64,000 bases of DNA, taken from NCBI GenBank assembly GCA_028456385.1, contig JALNQF010000015.1, positions 1 through 64,000 on the forward strand, read 5' to 3'. Origin of the DNA: Ophiosphaerella korrae (Eukaryota; Ascomycota; Dothideomycetes; Pleosporales; Phaeosphaeriaceae). Both the position numbers and the translations under genes were made by a program. Positions within the stretch are counted from its first letter, which is position 1; each line of letters starts with the position of its first letter. Positions 14,176 to 28,423 of this stretch are shown here, in pieces. The notes beneath the pieces were generated by a model. The model did no database searches. It was not told where the DNA came from and saw only the letters and a program-made list of their open reading frames with translations.

Positions 14176-14180
14176 GTATA

Positions 14181-15037
14181 TATACTAGTTTAAGTAGTAT
14201 AATACTAAGTTTAAGTAAGCTTAAGCTTTTATTATATAATATAATAGTAGTACTTTTAAATACTATTTATTATCTCTTTATATATATAAAGAAAAAAGCT
14301 TAATTAGTAGTAAAAAAAAATAAGTAGAAGTTTTTACTTCTATTAACTTAGTTATTATCTTATTATTATATTAAGTTTAAATACTTTTAAACTTTTTAAC
14401 TAAAGCTTTCTTAGAACTTAACTTAGCTAACTCTACTATAATATAAAATAACTTAAATAATGTAGTTTTTAATAATTAACTAAAGAAAGTAAATAGTAAA
14501 TAAATCTATTTAAGTAAGTACTAAGTACTAACTAAAAGTAAAAAAAAAGTAAATATTAGTAAGTTTATCTATATAGGCTAGCCTAGCCTAGTAAATAAGT
14601 TATTATATATAATATTAAAAGTAAGAAGATATATAGGCTAAAGGGCTTATATATAGAAATATATATATATAATTAAAAACTTTTTTATTTTTTTATTTAC
14701 TTTACTATATACTAGTATATACTTTACTTTTCTATAAACTTTTATAGTAGATAAAGCTTTATTAATAAAGTTTATAATATTAGTAAGTTATAAACTTATT
14801 AATATTAGTATTAAGTAAAAAATATATAAATTAATTCTTTTATAATATTATAAGAAATTATTAATTTTAGTATAATATAAAGCTTTATAACTAAAGTTAA
14901 AATTAAATATATATAAAACTTAAATAATAATAAAATTACTAAGAGATTTAGTAATTTTATATAAATATATAAACTATTTCTTTTATAGTTACTTAGTATT
15001 AATAATTATCTTTTATATATTTCTAAGCTTATAATCT

Positions 15038-15084
<47 letters not shown>

Positions 15085-15144
15085 GAGTTATATATAGTAT
15101 AAACTAATATATTTATATTTTCTAAATTTACTAACTTAAATAAG
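14181..15144. repeat. AT-rich repeat flank with an AAT microsatellite
   Basis: Very AT-rich DNA without coding frames. It contains an (AAT)n run of about 13-14 units at 15041-15081. Parts of 14,500-15,000 resemble 1-250, as noted for the left flank. Probably RIP-mutated repeat DNA. Confidence 0.55.
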
Positions 15145-15320
15145 TACTTTAAACCTAACTTTTACTTAAGTTCTTACTACTCTAACTCTAACTTCTACCT
15201 AGTACTCTTACTACCCCTACTTAACCCCTAACTAGCGCCTCTACTACCCCTACCTAACCCTAACCCAAGCTCCTGCTACCCCGAACCTAACCCCTACTCG
15301 GGGCCGGGTACCCCGAACCC
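15145..15320 (+). repeat. 33-bp minisatellite at the AT-rich/normal DNA boundary
   Basis: About five imperfect units of a C-rich motif, each built around CTACCCC-ACCTAACCC. The unit nearest the AT-rich block has lost many C to T. Units become steadily more C-rich to the right, ending in copies with TACCCCGAACC. A short CCTAACCCTAACCC stretch at about 15,252-15,266 resembles two fungal telomere units but is part of the minisatellite. Confidence 0.6.
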
Positions 15321-15679
15321 ATTTACTAGTTTAGTCTGATGTGAGCTTATCTGGCCTTGGTGTCTTCGGCGTAGCGTAGATCCTCCAACATTATGTTTGG
15401 CAGCAATCTTTCTATATGAAAAACCATCTCCTGATCCTCGTGAGTCGATTTCTTCAATCACAGCTTAAATCGGGTCTATATTGGTGGAGTTGTCGTGTGT
15501 TGTAGAAACTCAAGTTTGGTGAGGGTGGGGCATCACGCGAACTAGAGCATCACGCGCACACGTTAAGGCTATCTTAGCGCGATCCTCACCGCCCCACCCC
15601 TCCAATGACAGCGGTGTCCAAATAATTTCATGAAACAGTCAAAAGTTCTTCATAGTACCATTAAATAGCAAATTACACC
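15321..15679 (+). promoter_or_regulatory. Upstream region of HIS7
   Basis: This is 359 bp of normal-composition DNA before the HIS7 start. It has one near-match to the amino-acid starvation (Gcn4/CpcA) site, TGAGTCG at about 15,441-15,447, one base off TGAGTCA. It also has two copies of GCATCACGCG (about 15,530 and 15,547) and an imperfect inverted pair of GTGGGGC/GCCCCAC blocks at about 15,521 and 15,590. Regulation through the Gcn4-like site is inference. Confidence 0.35.
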
Positions 15680-17398
15680 ATGCCGACTGTTCACCTACTA
15701 GATTATGTAGCGGGAAATATCCGGTCGCTTGTCAATGCTATTGAAAAGGTCGGCTACACTGTAGAATGGGTCAAAAGCCCCTCCGATATAGCTTCCGCCG
15801 AAGTATGACTCCTATCATGAGCGACTATAAGCACCAATTAGCACTTACTGACACCAAATTTTCCCTAGAAACTCATCATTCCAGGCGTCGGACACTTCGG
15901 ACACTGCGTCTCACAGCTAGACAAAGCGGGTTACACAGAGCCAATTCGCGAGCATATTAAGGCTGGCAAACCGTTCATGGGAATATGCGTTGGGCTACAA
16001 GCACTATTTGAAGGCTCAGAAGAGGATCCGCAGGTGAAAGGATTGAGCATAATACCATCGAAGCTGCAAAAGTTCGACACTAGGGATAAGAGCGTGCCAC
16101 ACATCGGCTGGAACAGTGCGAACACATCACCCGTTGGCAAAGTCACGAATAATTCGCTATATGGACTGCGGCCGAGCTCTAAGTACTACTACGTTCACTC
16201 ATATGCCGCGCTGTATGAACCAGGCAAATTAGAAAAGGAAGGCTGGGCGGTCGCAACTGCGCGATATGGTGACCAAGAATTCATTGGGGCAGTTGCAAAG
16301 GACAATGTGTTTGTGACGCAGTTCCACCCAGAAAAGAGTGGCACTGCAGGACTACGCGTTCTTAAAGCATTTCTCGAGGGAAATATATCACAAAAGCTGC
16401 CAGAGAAGTCTTCTGCAGCTTCAACAAGAGAAGGGCTTACAAGGCGCGTCATTGCATGTCTCGACGTACGTACCAACGACCAGGGTGATCTTGTAGTCAC
16501 AAAGGGCGACCAGTACGATGTTAGAGAAAAAGGAGGTGCTAGAAACGCTGTCCGCAACCTAGGAAAACCTGTCGAAATGGCAAAGAAGTACTATGAACAA
16601 GGCGCCGATGAAGTCGCATTCTTAAATATCACCTCTTTTCGCAACTGTCCGGTTGCCGACACACCCATGTTGGAAATCTTACGAAAAACAAGCGAAACCG
16701 TTTTTGTTCCTCTAACAATTGGCGGTGGCATACGTGATACAGTAGACATGGACGGAACTAAAATATCGGCGCTCGACATCGCAACAATGTACTTCAAGTC
16801 CGGCGCAGACAAAGTTAGTATTGGATCAGATGCAGTAACCGCTGCAGAGGAATACTACGCACGTGGAAGTAAATTAGCCGGTACCACTGCTATAGAGACC
16901 ATTTCTGCCGCATATGGAAACCAGGCTGTGGTAATCAGCGTCGACCCCAAACGCGTATATGTCAAATCACCAGACGCGACGCCTCACCATACCATCAAAA
17001 CCAGCACACCCGGACCTCAAGGCGAAGGATATTGCTGGTACCAGTGCACCATCAAAGGTGGACGCGAGGGAAGAGACTTTGACGTGCGCCAATTGGTTAC
17101 TGCCGTCGAAGCTATGGGTGCTGGAGAAATCTTGCTAAATTGCATAGACAAGGATGGAAGTAACAGCGGCTTCGATCTCGAACTTATCAACGATGTCAAA
17201 GAGGCAATAAAAATCCCAGTAATTGCAAGCAGTGGAGCAGGCCACCCGAAACACTTTGAAGAAGTGTTTGCGCGCACGAAAACGGATGCTGCGTTGGGTG
17301 CGGGTATGCTTCACCGTGGTGAGTATACAGTAAAGCAAGTGAAAGACCATCTGCAAGAGAATGGCCAAATAGTAAGATTGTTTGAAGAAGCCATATAG
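15680..17398 (+). CDS. HIS7: Imidazole glycerol phosphate synthase (fused HisH-HisF)
   Basis: This bifunctional histidine-pathway enzyme couples glutamine hydrolysis to conversion of PRFAR into imidazole glycerol phosphate and AICAR. Two exons, 15680-15802 and 15869-17398, are joined by a 66-bp phase-0 intron (GTATGA...CTAG) and give 550 residues, close to the 552 of yeast His7. The first exon supplies the start MPTVHLLDY and the frame continues exactly after splicing. The glutaminase half (about 1-205) has the nucleophile Cys81 in GICVGLQ and the FHPEKS motif with His194 and Glu196. The cyclase half (about 230-550) has [15 protein letters not shown] and the CIDKDGSN loop with the catalytic Asp. 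It is convergent with DIM1, stops 134 bp apart. The gene appears intact although the RIP-mutated block ends only about 370 bp upstream. Confidence 0.96.
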
Positions 17399-17532
17399 AT
17401 GGTATCTTTTTTTAAGTAGATACAACGGGGAAACTAGATATAGAATATAGACATCGGTGTCATGCTTTTTGGCATTCCCCAATGTCACTTATGCATCAAA
17501 ACGCCATGTAATGCAACAAAACCTCCCTTGTA

Positions 17533-19737
<2,205 letters not shown>

Positions 19738-21269
19738 ATGGCAAAGAAACTTCTCAGTCCCTTCCCTGGCCCTTCCCTTTCCTCTGTTGATGAGGGTCTC
19801 TCCAGGCGCAACAAGAGGAAGGCCGCCACTGACGCTGCGCCAGCTATCACACATGCTGCACCAGCTGCGACTAAGCGCACCAAGATAGTAACGGCTTCCG
19901 ATGCGAAGAATGATACGGCTCCTCTTTCAAGGCAACGTGCAGCAAAGAAGGTGAAGGTTGATGAAGAGTTCACTGATGAAGATGTGGCTGACAGCAAGGT
20001 CAACGTCAAGACCACAAAAAAGACTGCCAGTCGCAATACACAGGAAGGTATTGCCCCGTTGACTGAGCGTACAGAGGACACTCCGCTCCGAGTTGGCGCA
20101 CATGTTAGTGTCGCTGGAGGTAAGTCCTTCACCCTCTACCTCCCACTAGACATAGACTAACGTTTCCTTTTGCTACGCGTAAATTAGGCGTTCACAATGC
20201 CGTCACCAACCTCTTGCACATTGGGTATGTTGAACTTGGTAGGTTTCTCCTGCGATCGAAATAGGCTGACACTTTTAGTGCCAACGCTTTCGCAATCTTC
20301 ATGAAGAACCAACGCAAATGGGGTAGCCCAGAGCTAGACCCCAAGGCTGCCGAGCTGTTCGTTGAAGGCTGCAAAAAGCACGGTATCGACGTTGCTAGCT
20401 GCTGCTTACCCCACGGCTCATATCTTGTCAACCTTGCCCACCCTGACCCAGAGCGCAAGAAGCAGTCCTACGACTCGTTCCTGGATGATTTGGCACGCTG
20501 CAACAAACTGGGCATTAAACTTTTCAACTTCCATCCCGGTAACGCCAATGCCACCACTCATGAGAATGGCATCAGGGTGATTGCAGAGAACATCAACCAG
20601 GCCCATAAGGATCCATCCAGCGGCGAGGTTGTCACAGTCATTGAAACCATGGCATCTTTAGGCAACACCATTGGCGGCACCTTTGCCGACCTTGCTAAGA
20701 TCATTGAACTCGTTGAGAATAAGGATCGCGTAGGCATTTGCCTCGACACCTGTCACGTTTTCGCAGCAGGCTACGATCTTCGCACTCCTGAGGCCTACAC
20801 CACTACGATGAACGAGTTCGATAGAGTGATCGGGCTAAAATACCTCAAAGCTCTCCACATCAACGACAGCAAGGCTCCGCTCGCCAGCCACCGGGACCTT
20901 CATGCTCGACTTGGTACCGGCTTCCTTGGCTTACGTGCCTTTCACAACATCGTCAACGATGAGCGTCTCCATGGTATGCCAATGGTGCTCGAGACACCCA
21001 ACAATACCATCGACGAGACTGGAAAGAAGGTTGAAGACAAGGGTATCTGGGCCCGGGAAATCAAGATGCTGGAACAACTCGTGGGCATGGATACCAACTC
21101 TCAAGATTTCAAAGATCTGGAGGCCAAGTTGTCTGATGAAGGAAAAGAGGAACGTCAGAAGATTCGAGGCCAGGCTGACCGCAAGAAGACAAAAGATTCT
21201 AAGCCAAAGTCAGCAAAGCCGAAGAAGAGCAAGAAGGCCGAGAGCGAAGAAGGGGAGGAGGATGATTGA
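19738..21269 (+). CDS. APN1: Apurinic/apyrimidinic endonuclease, endonuclease IV family
   Basis: This class II AP endonuclease cuts 5' to abasic sites in base-excision repair and acts in nucleus and mitochondria. Three exons, 19738-20119, a 37-bp exon 20188-20224 and 20279-21269, give 469 residues; the splices restore HVSVAGGVHNAV and LHIGANAFAIF. The zinc-ligand motifs of the TIM-barrel family follow in order: HVSVAGG, FHPG, ETMA, LDTCH, HINDSK, RDLHA and LETPNN. The N-terminal ~115 residues are basic and low-complexity, and the C-terminal ~45 are Lys/Glu-rich with KKTKDSKPK and PKKSKK, likely nuclear localisation signals. The frame stays open upstream of the chosen ATG, but that part is repeat-derived leader, so the ATG at 19738 is preferred. 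Confidence 0.94.
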
Positions 21270-23689
21270 CCTTCTTCACATGAACAAGCTTATTGGATGT
21301 TTCCCAGGCTTTCGTTGTTGAGCATGGTCTGGTAAAACAGACTTTGTTAGATACATATGAAGTGCGATCAGATTTGTCCTCTCAAAATGGTTTTGCTATC
21401 CATATCCCAAGATCTACGTCTCTGAGGGAGAAACTTGCAAGTATGTCAGATTGGCCTTCTGATAGTCTAAACCTAGTTGAAAAATCATCTATTTTGCTGA
21501 AACATCATGGTGATTCATTTTTCCCTGATTCGGGACTACTCAGAATCTGTACTGAGCACGCTGTTGTCCCCTCTCCGAAAATAGGCAAGACCTACCCCAC
21601 TCGATAACAAGGCCTACTCTTAGGGAAAGGTGGACAGATGTCTAAACCACCACAGCGATAAGAATGCAAGGAACAAGTATGTTTAGGATTCTATGCTATT
21701 GTTTTGTGGGTGTCATGACTTGCATGTAGAATATGTCAGTGGCTAGGTTATTGCAGCACATGAGCCGAGCGTACCGACATGACGGTAATAGTCCCGGCAA
21801 TAGAGTAGGGCCATGCAGCTACACAGCCCAAGAATTTCGATGAAATACCTCATGGCCCCAATAATTAAAAGCAGGCCAAGCCCGAAAAGAGGCTGTGCTA
21901 ACGAGTTAGCCTAAGGTCAGCCGGTGCCACATTTGTGCTTGAAAGTATGGGGAAACAGGTTACATACAGGACCAAAGTACGAAGGCTATTGAACGCATAG
22001 CAATTTAGTCTCGGGCGAGAGGCCCCTATGCTGTTGTTCGGTGGGTGGCTGTGTCTAAGCTGCACATTGTGACGGGACGTCAGGGATTGGTTGTTACCTT
22101 GACGGAACCTGCAGTATGTGACCTGCTTGGTCTTTCAGGACAAAGTAGAAGGGATTGTGCCATATTTAACAAGGCTGTTACACAGACATTCGTGTGTACC
22201 TCTTATAACAAAGGTAGAAGTTCTGCAGCTTGTTGGAAACAACACTTGGAATATCCGCAATGCAGTAATGAGGGTCAGCGAAGAATCAATGGTGGTCCCA
22301 GGACAGCAACGGAGCACTTTGAGCAACCGTGCATAAATCTTGGTGGTCCTCGGCTATTGATTTTTGTTGACGAGGGCCAGTTTTCTATCAATAGAGACGC
22401 TGACCCGGACCCAATGTTTAGACCCAATGACTAAACAAGGTCGCAGGTTCGTGTAGAATGTGGAGATGCCAAACCATGCTTTAAAATTCCCAGGATATCT
22501 TCAATTCAGCCGGATTCTTTTCTAGTTTCTGAGAATAGTAGGCTTCTGATTGAAGCAATTTTGCTTGCTGTCCAAGTAAAACATGCAGAAGCATTGGTCC
22601 AGTGTTTTCTTCACATCAATCAAACGTTGGCAATGGTAGATCAGGCGACGGAGATGCCGTTAGTGTCTACCAGATTAGAGTGGCGAATTTGAAGAATCCC
22701 ATAAGCAGCTGCTCTTGGTCGCAGATCTGAGCGGATAATCTCAATACGTTGATCAACGCAATTTAACATAGCAACGAGTAAACCACTCTGATCAAGAACA
22801 AGCCTCGTGGTGGGAAAGGCGTACGCCTTCAGTTAGGTCCACAACAACCACATCTTCCGGTTGGTCCATTGATTGTGGCGAACCTTGATGTATCATGCAT
22901 AGGGTTGTAGGCTGCGCCTTAGATTGAACGACGATCTTGCGCAGCAAAGCGCTCGTGTGTGAGTTGCGATGTGTTCTGTAATCTATCTGGTAGGTATCAG
23001 CATTTTTAGACAGGGGTATATGACGGGGAGAGCGAAGTAGAGTCTTCGAGCAGGCTTAGCATGGTGTGTGTGACTGAATGATGGTGTGCTTTGGGTAACA
23101 ACAAGAAGCGCTAACCTAATTTGGCACATGGTGTCTTGGCAAGTGTCTGCACTTGACTGTTTTGTGCCTGCGAATTGTGACGACGTGAGCAACCCGGATT
23201 CCAGAGACTCGAATACCGTCTGCCTGATACATCACACTGACCCAATCTTCGATTCGTATCCATTCAGAGCGTTCGAGCTAGGGTTCGGTTGGATCCCGTA
23301 CCGTGCAACAAAAACAACCTCGGCATGTCTAATCTAGCTCCATTAGGATCCATCCTGCGAACACGTGAGCCAACCTGCATACTAAGCCCCCTTCCAGATG
23401 GCATGTTCATCGTGACTTCGGGATGGACAGGAACCAACCTTGTGGGCCTAAGCCTTGTCCACTAACCATACCAGTACCGCTACCCAAGTTGCGTAACTGG
23501 GACGGCAATTCTGCCGTTTGCTCCTACCTAATACCATCGTTCATATGAACCTGATACGCGTCGCCGGCTAGACGCCCAAACTACATTCTATCGTTATACA
23601 CTCTTATGACGTCGGAGAGGCTTACTTTGAAGCTGGAAAAAACAATCATCGGCTCTCATCCTGCGATATTGTGAACGGCACCAACAGAT
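21270..23689. other. 2.4 kb intergenic region, nothing recognised
   Basis: Open frames here (about 104 and 129 codons) lack recognisable motifs; the longer one at about 22,045 begins with GTG rather than ATG. I see no splice-linked gene, no repeat and no transposon end. It contains the 3' region of APN1 and the promoter of the downstream regulator. Confidence 0.5.
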
Positions 23690-25800
23690 ATGGTCGGCGT
23701 ACCAAAGAGCACCGGATGTGCTATATGTCGTCAACGGAAAATCAGTAAGTAAAAATAATACGTCGAGGCTTCAATCTCGACAGAGGCTGACTGGGACAGA
23801 ATGCGGTAGAGACCCTGTCTCAATTTACCGAGAATATTGCTAACTCTCGCATCAGACGAGACTTGGCCCAGCTGTCTGAATTGCCAAAAGAATGGCAAAG
23901 GCTGTCCTGGGCCTCCCTCACGGCATACTTTCAGGGATTTGGGACCCAGACTAGCTATAAGGACTGCAAATGTAGTAATGAATGACCATGCAGTGGTATT
24001 CAGTGGGTCACCTGTAGAGCTGGAATATAAAACGGCTAACCTGCGTGTTTAGATCAACCGGGTAAAAGCCTCAAGCAATTAAATGAGACGTTTGTAGGAA
24101 ATGGCTCCGTTATTCGCAAGTTTGGGATGGTGAAAAATGGCGCTGCATCAGGGAGGAGATCGTCACGACGGTCCAGCAGTCAAAGTTTGAGTCCACCAAA
24201 ATCACCCTTCCTCAGGCAACCATCGCCTTCTCAACACCATGAACTTGCCCGTGCCTTGATCGCGGCCACGACGACAGGTGGATGTGGGGTGCGTATGGAT
24301 GTTTTTGGTCCATTCATACTTGAGGTACCATCAAGAATTGGGCATAACGCCGCTCTCGACGCCGCTGCAGCTGTGCTTGTGAATGCACACATATCCTTGG
24401 TTCATAAGAAGACAACGATCAGCCCACAACTGTATCTCAGGGCCATCAAAATGCTTCAGACATGTCTCGAGGACCCTCAACAAGGGATGTCTGCGAATAC
24501 GCTGTGTGCTTCGCTACTGCTCAGCTTAGTAGAAGTGAGTTGATAAGACCATGTTGCAGGAGTTCCTGTTTGACCGGATATCATAGGCTTTGGCTGGTCC
24601 CCGAATAGGCAATCGCTACTTGGCCCACGTAGGTGGCGCCGGACGCTTGATCGAGTTACAAGGTCCAGAACGATACCAAGACATGTTCGCAAAAGAGATG
24701 CTTCGTTTTAACAGAGGTGGTATTGTGAGTCTCGCACCCGATTGTCCCATTAAACATTCTTTTCCCCTTATATGGTTGGTTGTGTCAACCTCAACTGCTA
24801 TATCAGATCCATTAGGACGATCAGATCCATGCTTGAGGAGGTCTTTATTGACAGTAAATTGCAGATTGTTACTTCAATATATGAGCGCAAGCCATGCTTT
24901 CTTGCTGCTCCAGAATGGCGAGACATAGCTTTCGATAAACAAGGACTTAGTTTTGAAGACTCTCTTCAGACAGACCTTACACAGTATATGGCAGAGTTAC
25001 CCGGTATCCTGAAAGACCTGAAAGAATTGAACCATCAAGCTACATTTCAGTCTATGAGCAATCGCCTCGACTTCAACACAAACAACAACAATACGAAGAT
25101 TGATATACCCATATCCGACCATTGCGCTTCACTCGAATTTTCGCCTAATAAGTTCGATAGCTTTGACAGCATCAATTTTCTCGATAACGTAGATCCTCCC
25201 GGCACCACACATCCAGTCAGCGCAGCAAACCCCACCCACACTCCAGCGAAAATCGCCCTTTTCATCAAAGTACAAAATCTTAAAGATGCACTTTGTGATC
25301 TTGGCATTCACATGAACGCCAAGCTCGCCAACGGTTCTACCGTTGTTGAACTGCCCTCGATGGAAGAAGGCAGCCCAATGCCCACCTCGTATCACTTCAC
25401 TAGTAGGCGCAATATGACAGGTTATAGCGTATTCTGGTCACTTCTCATCTTGACAAACAAGGTCATGATGCGACTCCTACCACCGTACGATCCAATTGTT
25501 TATGAACTGCAGTCTGAATGTCAATCATTGGCCCTCGAGATCTGCAAGACATGGGAAGACGCTTGGGAAACCAAACCAATAGGTGCACTCCATCTAGGGC
25601 TAAGCTTTGTTGTTGCTTATGAATACTGCAAACCTGACGTGAAGAAGTGGATCATCAAAGGCATGAATTCTCTCCTTGATTTCCAAATGGTCGATGCATT
25701 TCGATGGTCTGACGAGGTTGTGACCATGATGAGTGGAAAGTTGGCTGGTGAGGGGCCAGATTTGAACTTTTCCAACGTTAGATTGTCAGAAGAGACATGA
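23690..25800 (+). CDS. Zn(II)2Cys6 fungal-specific transcription factor
   Basis: A probable pathway or stress regulator binding DNA through an N-terminal binuclear zinc cluster. Six exons are read: 23690-23744, a 6-bp exon 23800-23805, 23856-24002, 24053-24534, 24587-24724 and 24865-25800, giving 587 residues. The cluster is C10-x2-C13-x6-C20-x6-C27-x2-C30-x6-C37; Lys19, Cys20 and part of Asp21 come from the 6-bp exon, without which the cluster cannot form. A Ser/Arg-rich linker (GRRSSRRSSS) follows. The middle region has the family motif GGAGRLIELQGPERYQ and, across the 140-bp fifth intron, FLAAPEWR. The 24003 donor (GTGGGT) is the least certain boundary. The target genes are unknown. The gene appears intact. 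Confidence 0.87.
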
Positions 25801-26574
25801 AAGCCCAACTAAAATAACCAAGTGGAAATGCATACCTAAGTCTGCGATAAAGGCTTGGTAATGCAACAGCTTCCGTGTCTCAGACGACTTTGTTTAGTCT
25901 TCGATATTTGCAATACCTTGACAGAGTCTGAAAGTCATCATTCAAAGGCAAACACAATCAACGGTGCCCAGTTGTGTTAGAGGGCTATCTTGCGGTACCA
26001 AATCAGCCATACGTTCTGATATCTACACTGGGGTTTCGCCTCAGATCGTCCGATGAGTTAAGCATTTGCCGGGAGGGTGAGGAAAATAACGTTAAACTAA
26101 TACGGCAAACTGTAATTGTCATGATGGGAACAGCGTGATATGCTTCCTTTGGCCTAAAGGTTCACATAGTGCTGGCTACAATCCAAGACATGCCCACGCA
26201 AAAGCCGGAATTTGAGTCCCACAGCTCCGCACTGCACCCTTCATCACACGGACACAATGGAGCCTGGAGAATCAAGTTGAATGACGAAAACCGGTCATAT
26301 ACACAGCTTCAAAACAGATAAAGCATCTCGTCGTTGTTTCGGAGTTCTTTCTAATCGATATATATATATATATATCACTCCCCGTACACATTAACAAATA
26401 TTAAGGCAATAAAAAACGAGTCTAAGATCACACACAGCAGTCTTTCTAAATTCTAGCTTGATCATGTTCGTGTAGTCACCATCCTGCTGCCTAAAAACAA
26501 TAGTACTGTAAGCACGAACTCCAGGGAGCAGATACTGAACAAACCAATCCATCGCCTACCCGGCATACCCGACT
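25801..26574. other. Intergenic region, nothing recognised
   Basis: This is 774 bp between the regulator and the broken cupin gene. It contains a short (TA)n tract at about 26,359-26,374. No coding frame or repeat of note is seen. Confidence 0.5.
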
Positions 26575-27053
26575 TTACGATTTTCCATCTGATATGCTGC
26601 ATTTCTTACACTCTGCGCTCCCGATAATAGCCCCCAGTCCCGACTTCAGGAATATCATGGCCAAGTTCTGGATTTCCAAAGCCTTCACGAATGATATCTT
26701 GCGGAACACTCCAAAGCGCAGGAAATATGTTCAAAGTGCCATTATCATCGCTATTTAGGGCACTCACAAGGAGCACGGGCTCGCAGTCTATCGCTAACAG
26801 CAGTTCATTTTTTCAAAGCGAGCATGGATGCAGCACCAGCAATGATGACAGCGCCGTTCGTGTTGTTGTAGTTTGGATGTTGGTCGAAGTTGAAATACCA
26901 ATTCGAGTCTCCTGGAAGCAACGCATGGTAGTCAAAGTTTGCGGGGGCGGAAATGAGTATCGCATTGAGCGAGGCATTAGTCGTGTGGATTTTGGATTGT
27001 GCGGTGACCCGCAGGGGCAGAAAAATAGGGAAGAAGAAGGACAAGAAGATCAT
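26575..27053 (-). pseudogene. Broken spherulin-like secreted cupin
   Basis: The ATG at 27053 opens a clear signal peptide (MIFLSFFFPIFLPLRVTA, cut before QS). Then come the start of a fungal germin/spherulin-type cupin (HALLPGDSNWYFNF, HPNY, INA-like IIAGAAS) and the family's C-terminal part (CEPVLLVSALNSDDNGTLNI, VPQDIIREGFG, IPEVGTG, AECKK). About 70-80 residues that should lie between them, including the metal-binding histidine motifs of the beta-barrel, are absent. Two one-base shifts also occur, in an A6 run (about 26,814-26,819) and a G5 run (about 26,631-26,635); each restores the family frame if one base is dropped. The homopolymer shifts could be sequencing errors, but the central deletion cannot. 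The product cannot be a working cupin. Confidence 0.72.
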
Positions 27054-28423
27054 ATTGAATGATGAGACGCCTACAACAAGACTAGCCAAGACTCAAAGAA
27101 AAGATTTTCTTGTATGGTCTTGCTTCACACTCTGCTCCTATTTTCCTGGCCAATAATCTGGGTTTGTTTACAATGAGCACAGTCTAATATGAAGGAATGC
27201 AACATGCTTTAGTGGAAGCAGGAAAGTTCTATGACCATAGACTGAACTCTCCTATTGTAGTTAGGAGAATATCGGTCCGAATATCGGTCCGAAGTGCTGG
27301 AAAATGTGTGAAGGAACACATATATACCCCAGACTCTCAATAAAGCGGTTGTCACAACCCACCTAAGGGCAGATTCACCCGTGAGATACTCTAAGATGCG
27401 CTTAATATTTGTCGGCATGTATTGCAGATGTTCGGAACCGCCACTGGCGAGAAACACCAGGCACCTAGATGCCACGTTGAAACCGGGACCTGGTTTGTGA
27501 GCAGTATATCGAGAGTTAGATGTTGCATTTTGATATCGAAGCCCAAGTTTCCACAAGTTTCTATTCAACGCTACAAAGCTTATTTTAATTAGACTGCTAG
27601 ACAAGAATCTCTAGGTACGCAATATCACACCTACGCATATTTGAGCGCATATGCAGTCGTGCACATAAATGCCTATGGTACCAAGATACAAGCAAGCAAA
27701 CAATAGTTGCTTTTATTGGTTCCGGCGTACTTACCTACGAGTTCTCTTTTGTTGGATCATGATTCAAGCCTTTTCCAGCAGATGTGATTGAGCCCAGGAC
27801 ATAATCTAATATAGGTATCAAAGGGATGAACTTGTGCTTCAAACGTCATCAATCCATGTCTAAATATGCTTGAATATGAGGCCGCACCAACAGTCCCCTT
27901 TTACTCTGCGATTGACGCCCTGTAATCAAGGTGAGCGTGTGATAACGCCCCAGTACTGCAGCAACAAGGAAGCTGGTTACGTGCAAACATAATTCCTTCA
28001 GATCTTGGATAACTAAAAAAGATGCTATCCTTCACGATATTTACTTGGGGAAGCGATTTTTGAGCATTTAAAGGCAGCACAATTAAACGTACCTTGTTGA
28101 ATAATTGTAAGAGACTCTATGGTTATTAGTCTAGCCATTGTCCACTGCCGGCGAGCCTTAGGGAACGCCACAATACGTAGTCGATTTAACGCAAGTGAGT
28201 GATTTGTATGGCATAGCTGGTAAAAAGTCACACCCAATCTTATAGTCGAAGTACAAATTCATTTTAATTTCTGGATGACTGGGGTACAAAAGTAGATTGA
28301 AGCACAGTTGTCCGGATACAGCGAGAAACCGAGTTGGCTTGAGATAAATACCCTGGCTTTAAATCATGAAAGGCAGTAATATTCCGGATGGCTAAAAATA
28401 TTAAGAAGTTCTACAGCCCAAGC
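27054..28423. other. 1.37 kb intergenic region
   Basis: No gene is recognised. A perfect 12-bp tandem pair (ATATCGGTCCGA twice) lies at about 27,270-27,294. A 131-codon minus-strand frame at 27,209-27,604 has no motif and no upstream context, and is not called. Confidence 0.5.

Noticed and set aside
15252..15266. Possible interstitial telomere repeat (CCTAACCCTAACCC)
   Set aside because: Only two units, and they are part of the 33-bp minisatellite; no evidence of a chromosome end or fusion.
22045..22434. 129-codon plus-strand frame in the 2.4 kb intergenic region
   Set aside because: It starts with GTG, has no recognisable motif and no spliced continuation.
24725..24806. Shorter fifth intron of the regulator ending at TATCAG (24,806)
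   Set aside because: This acceptor, and those at 24,815 and 24,824, put the next exon out of frame; only the acceptor at 24,864 is in phase, and it restores the family motif FLAAPEWR.
26691..27062. 123-codon plus-strand frame
   Set aside because: It overlaps the cupin relic on the other strand, which has family motifs and a signal peptide.
27209..27604. 131-codon minus-strand frame
   Set aside because: No motif, no ATG context or neighbouring exon; not distinguishable from chance.
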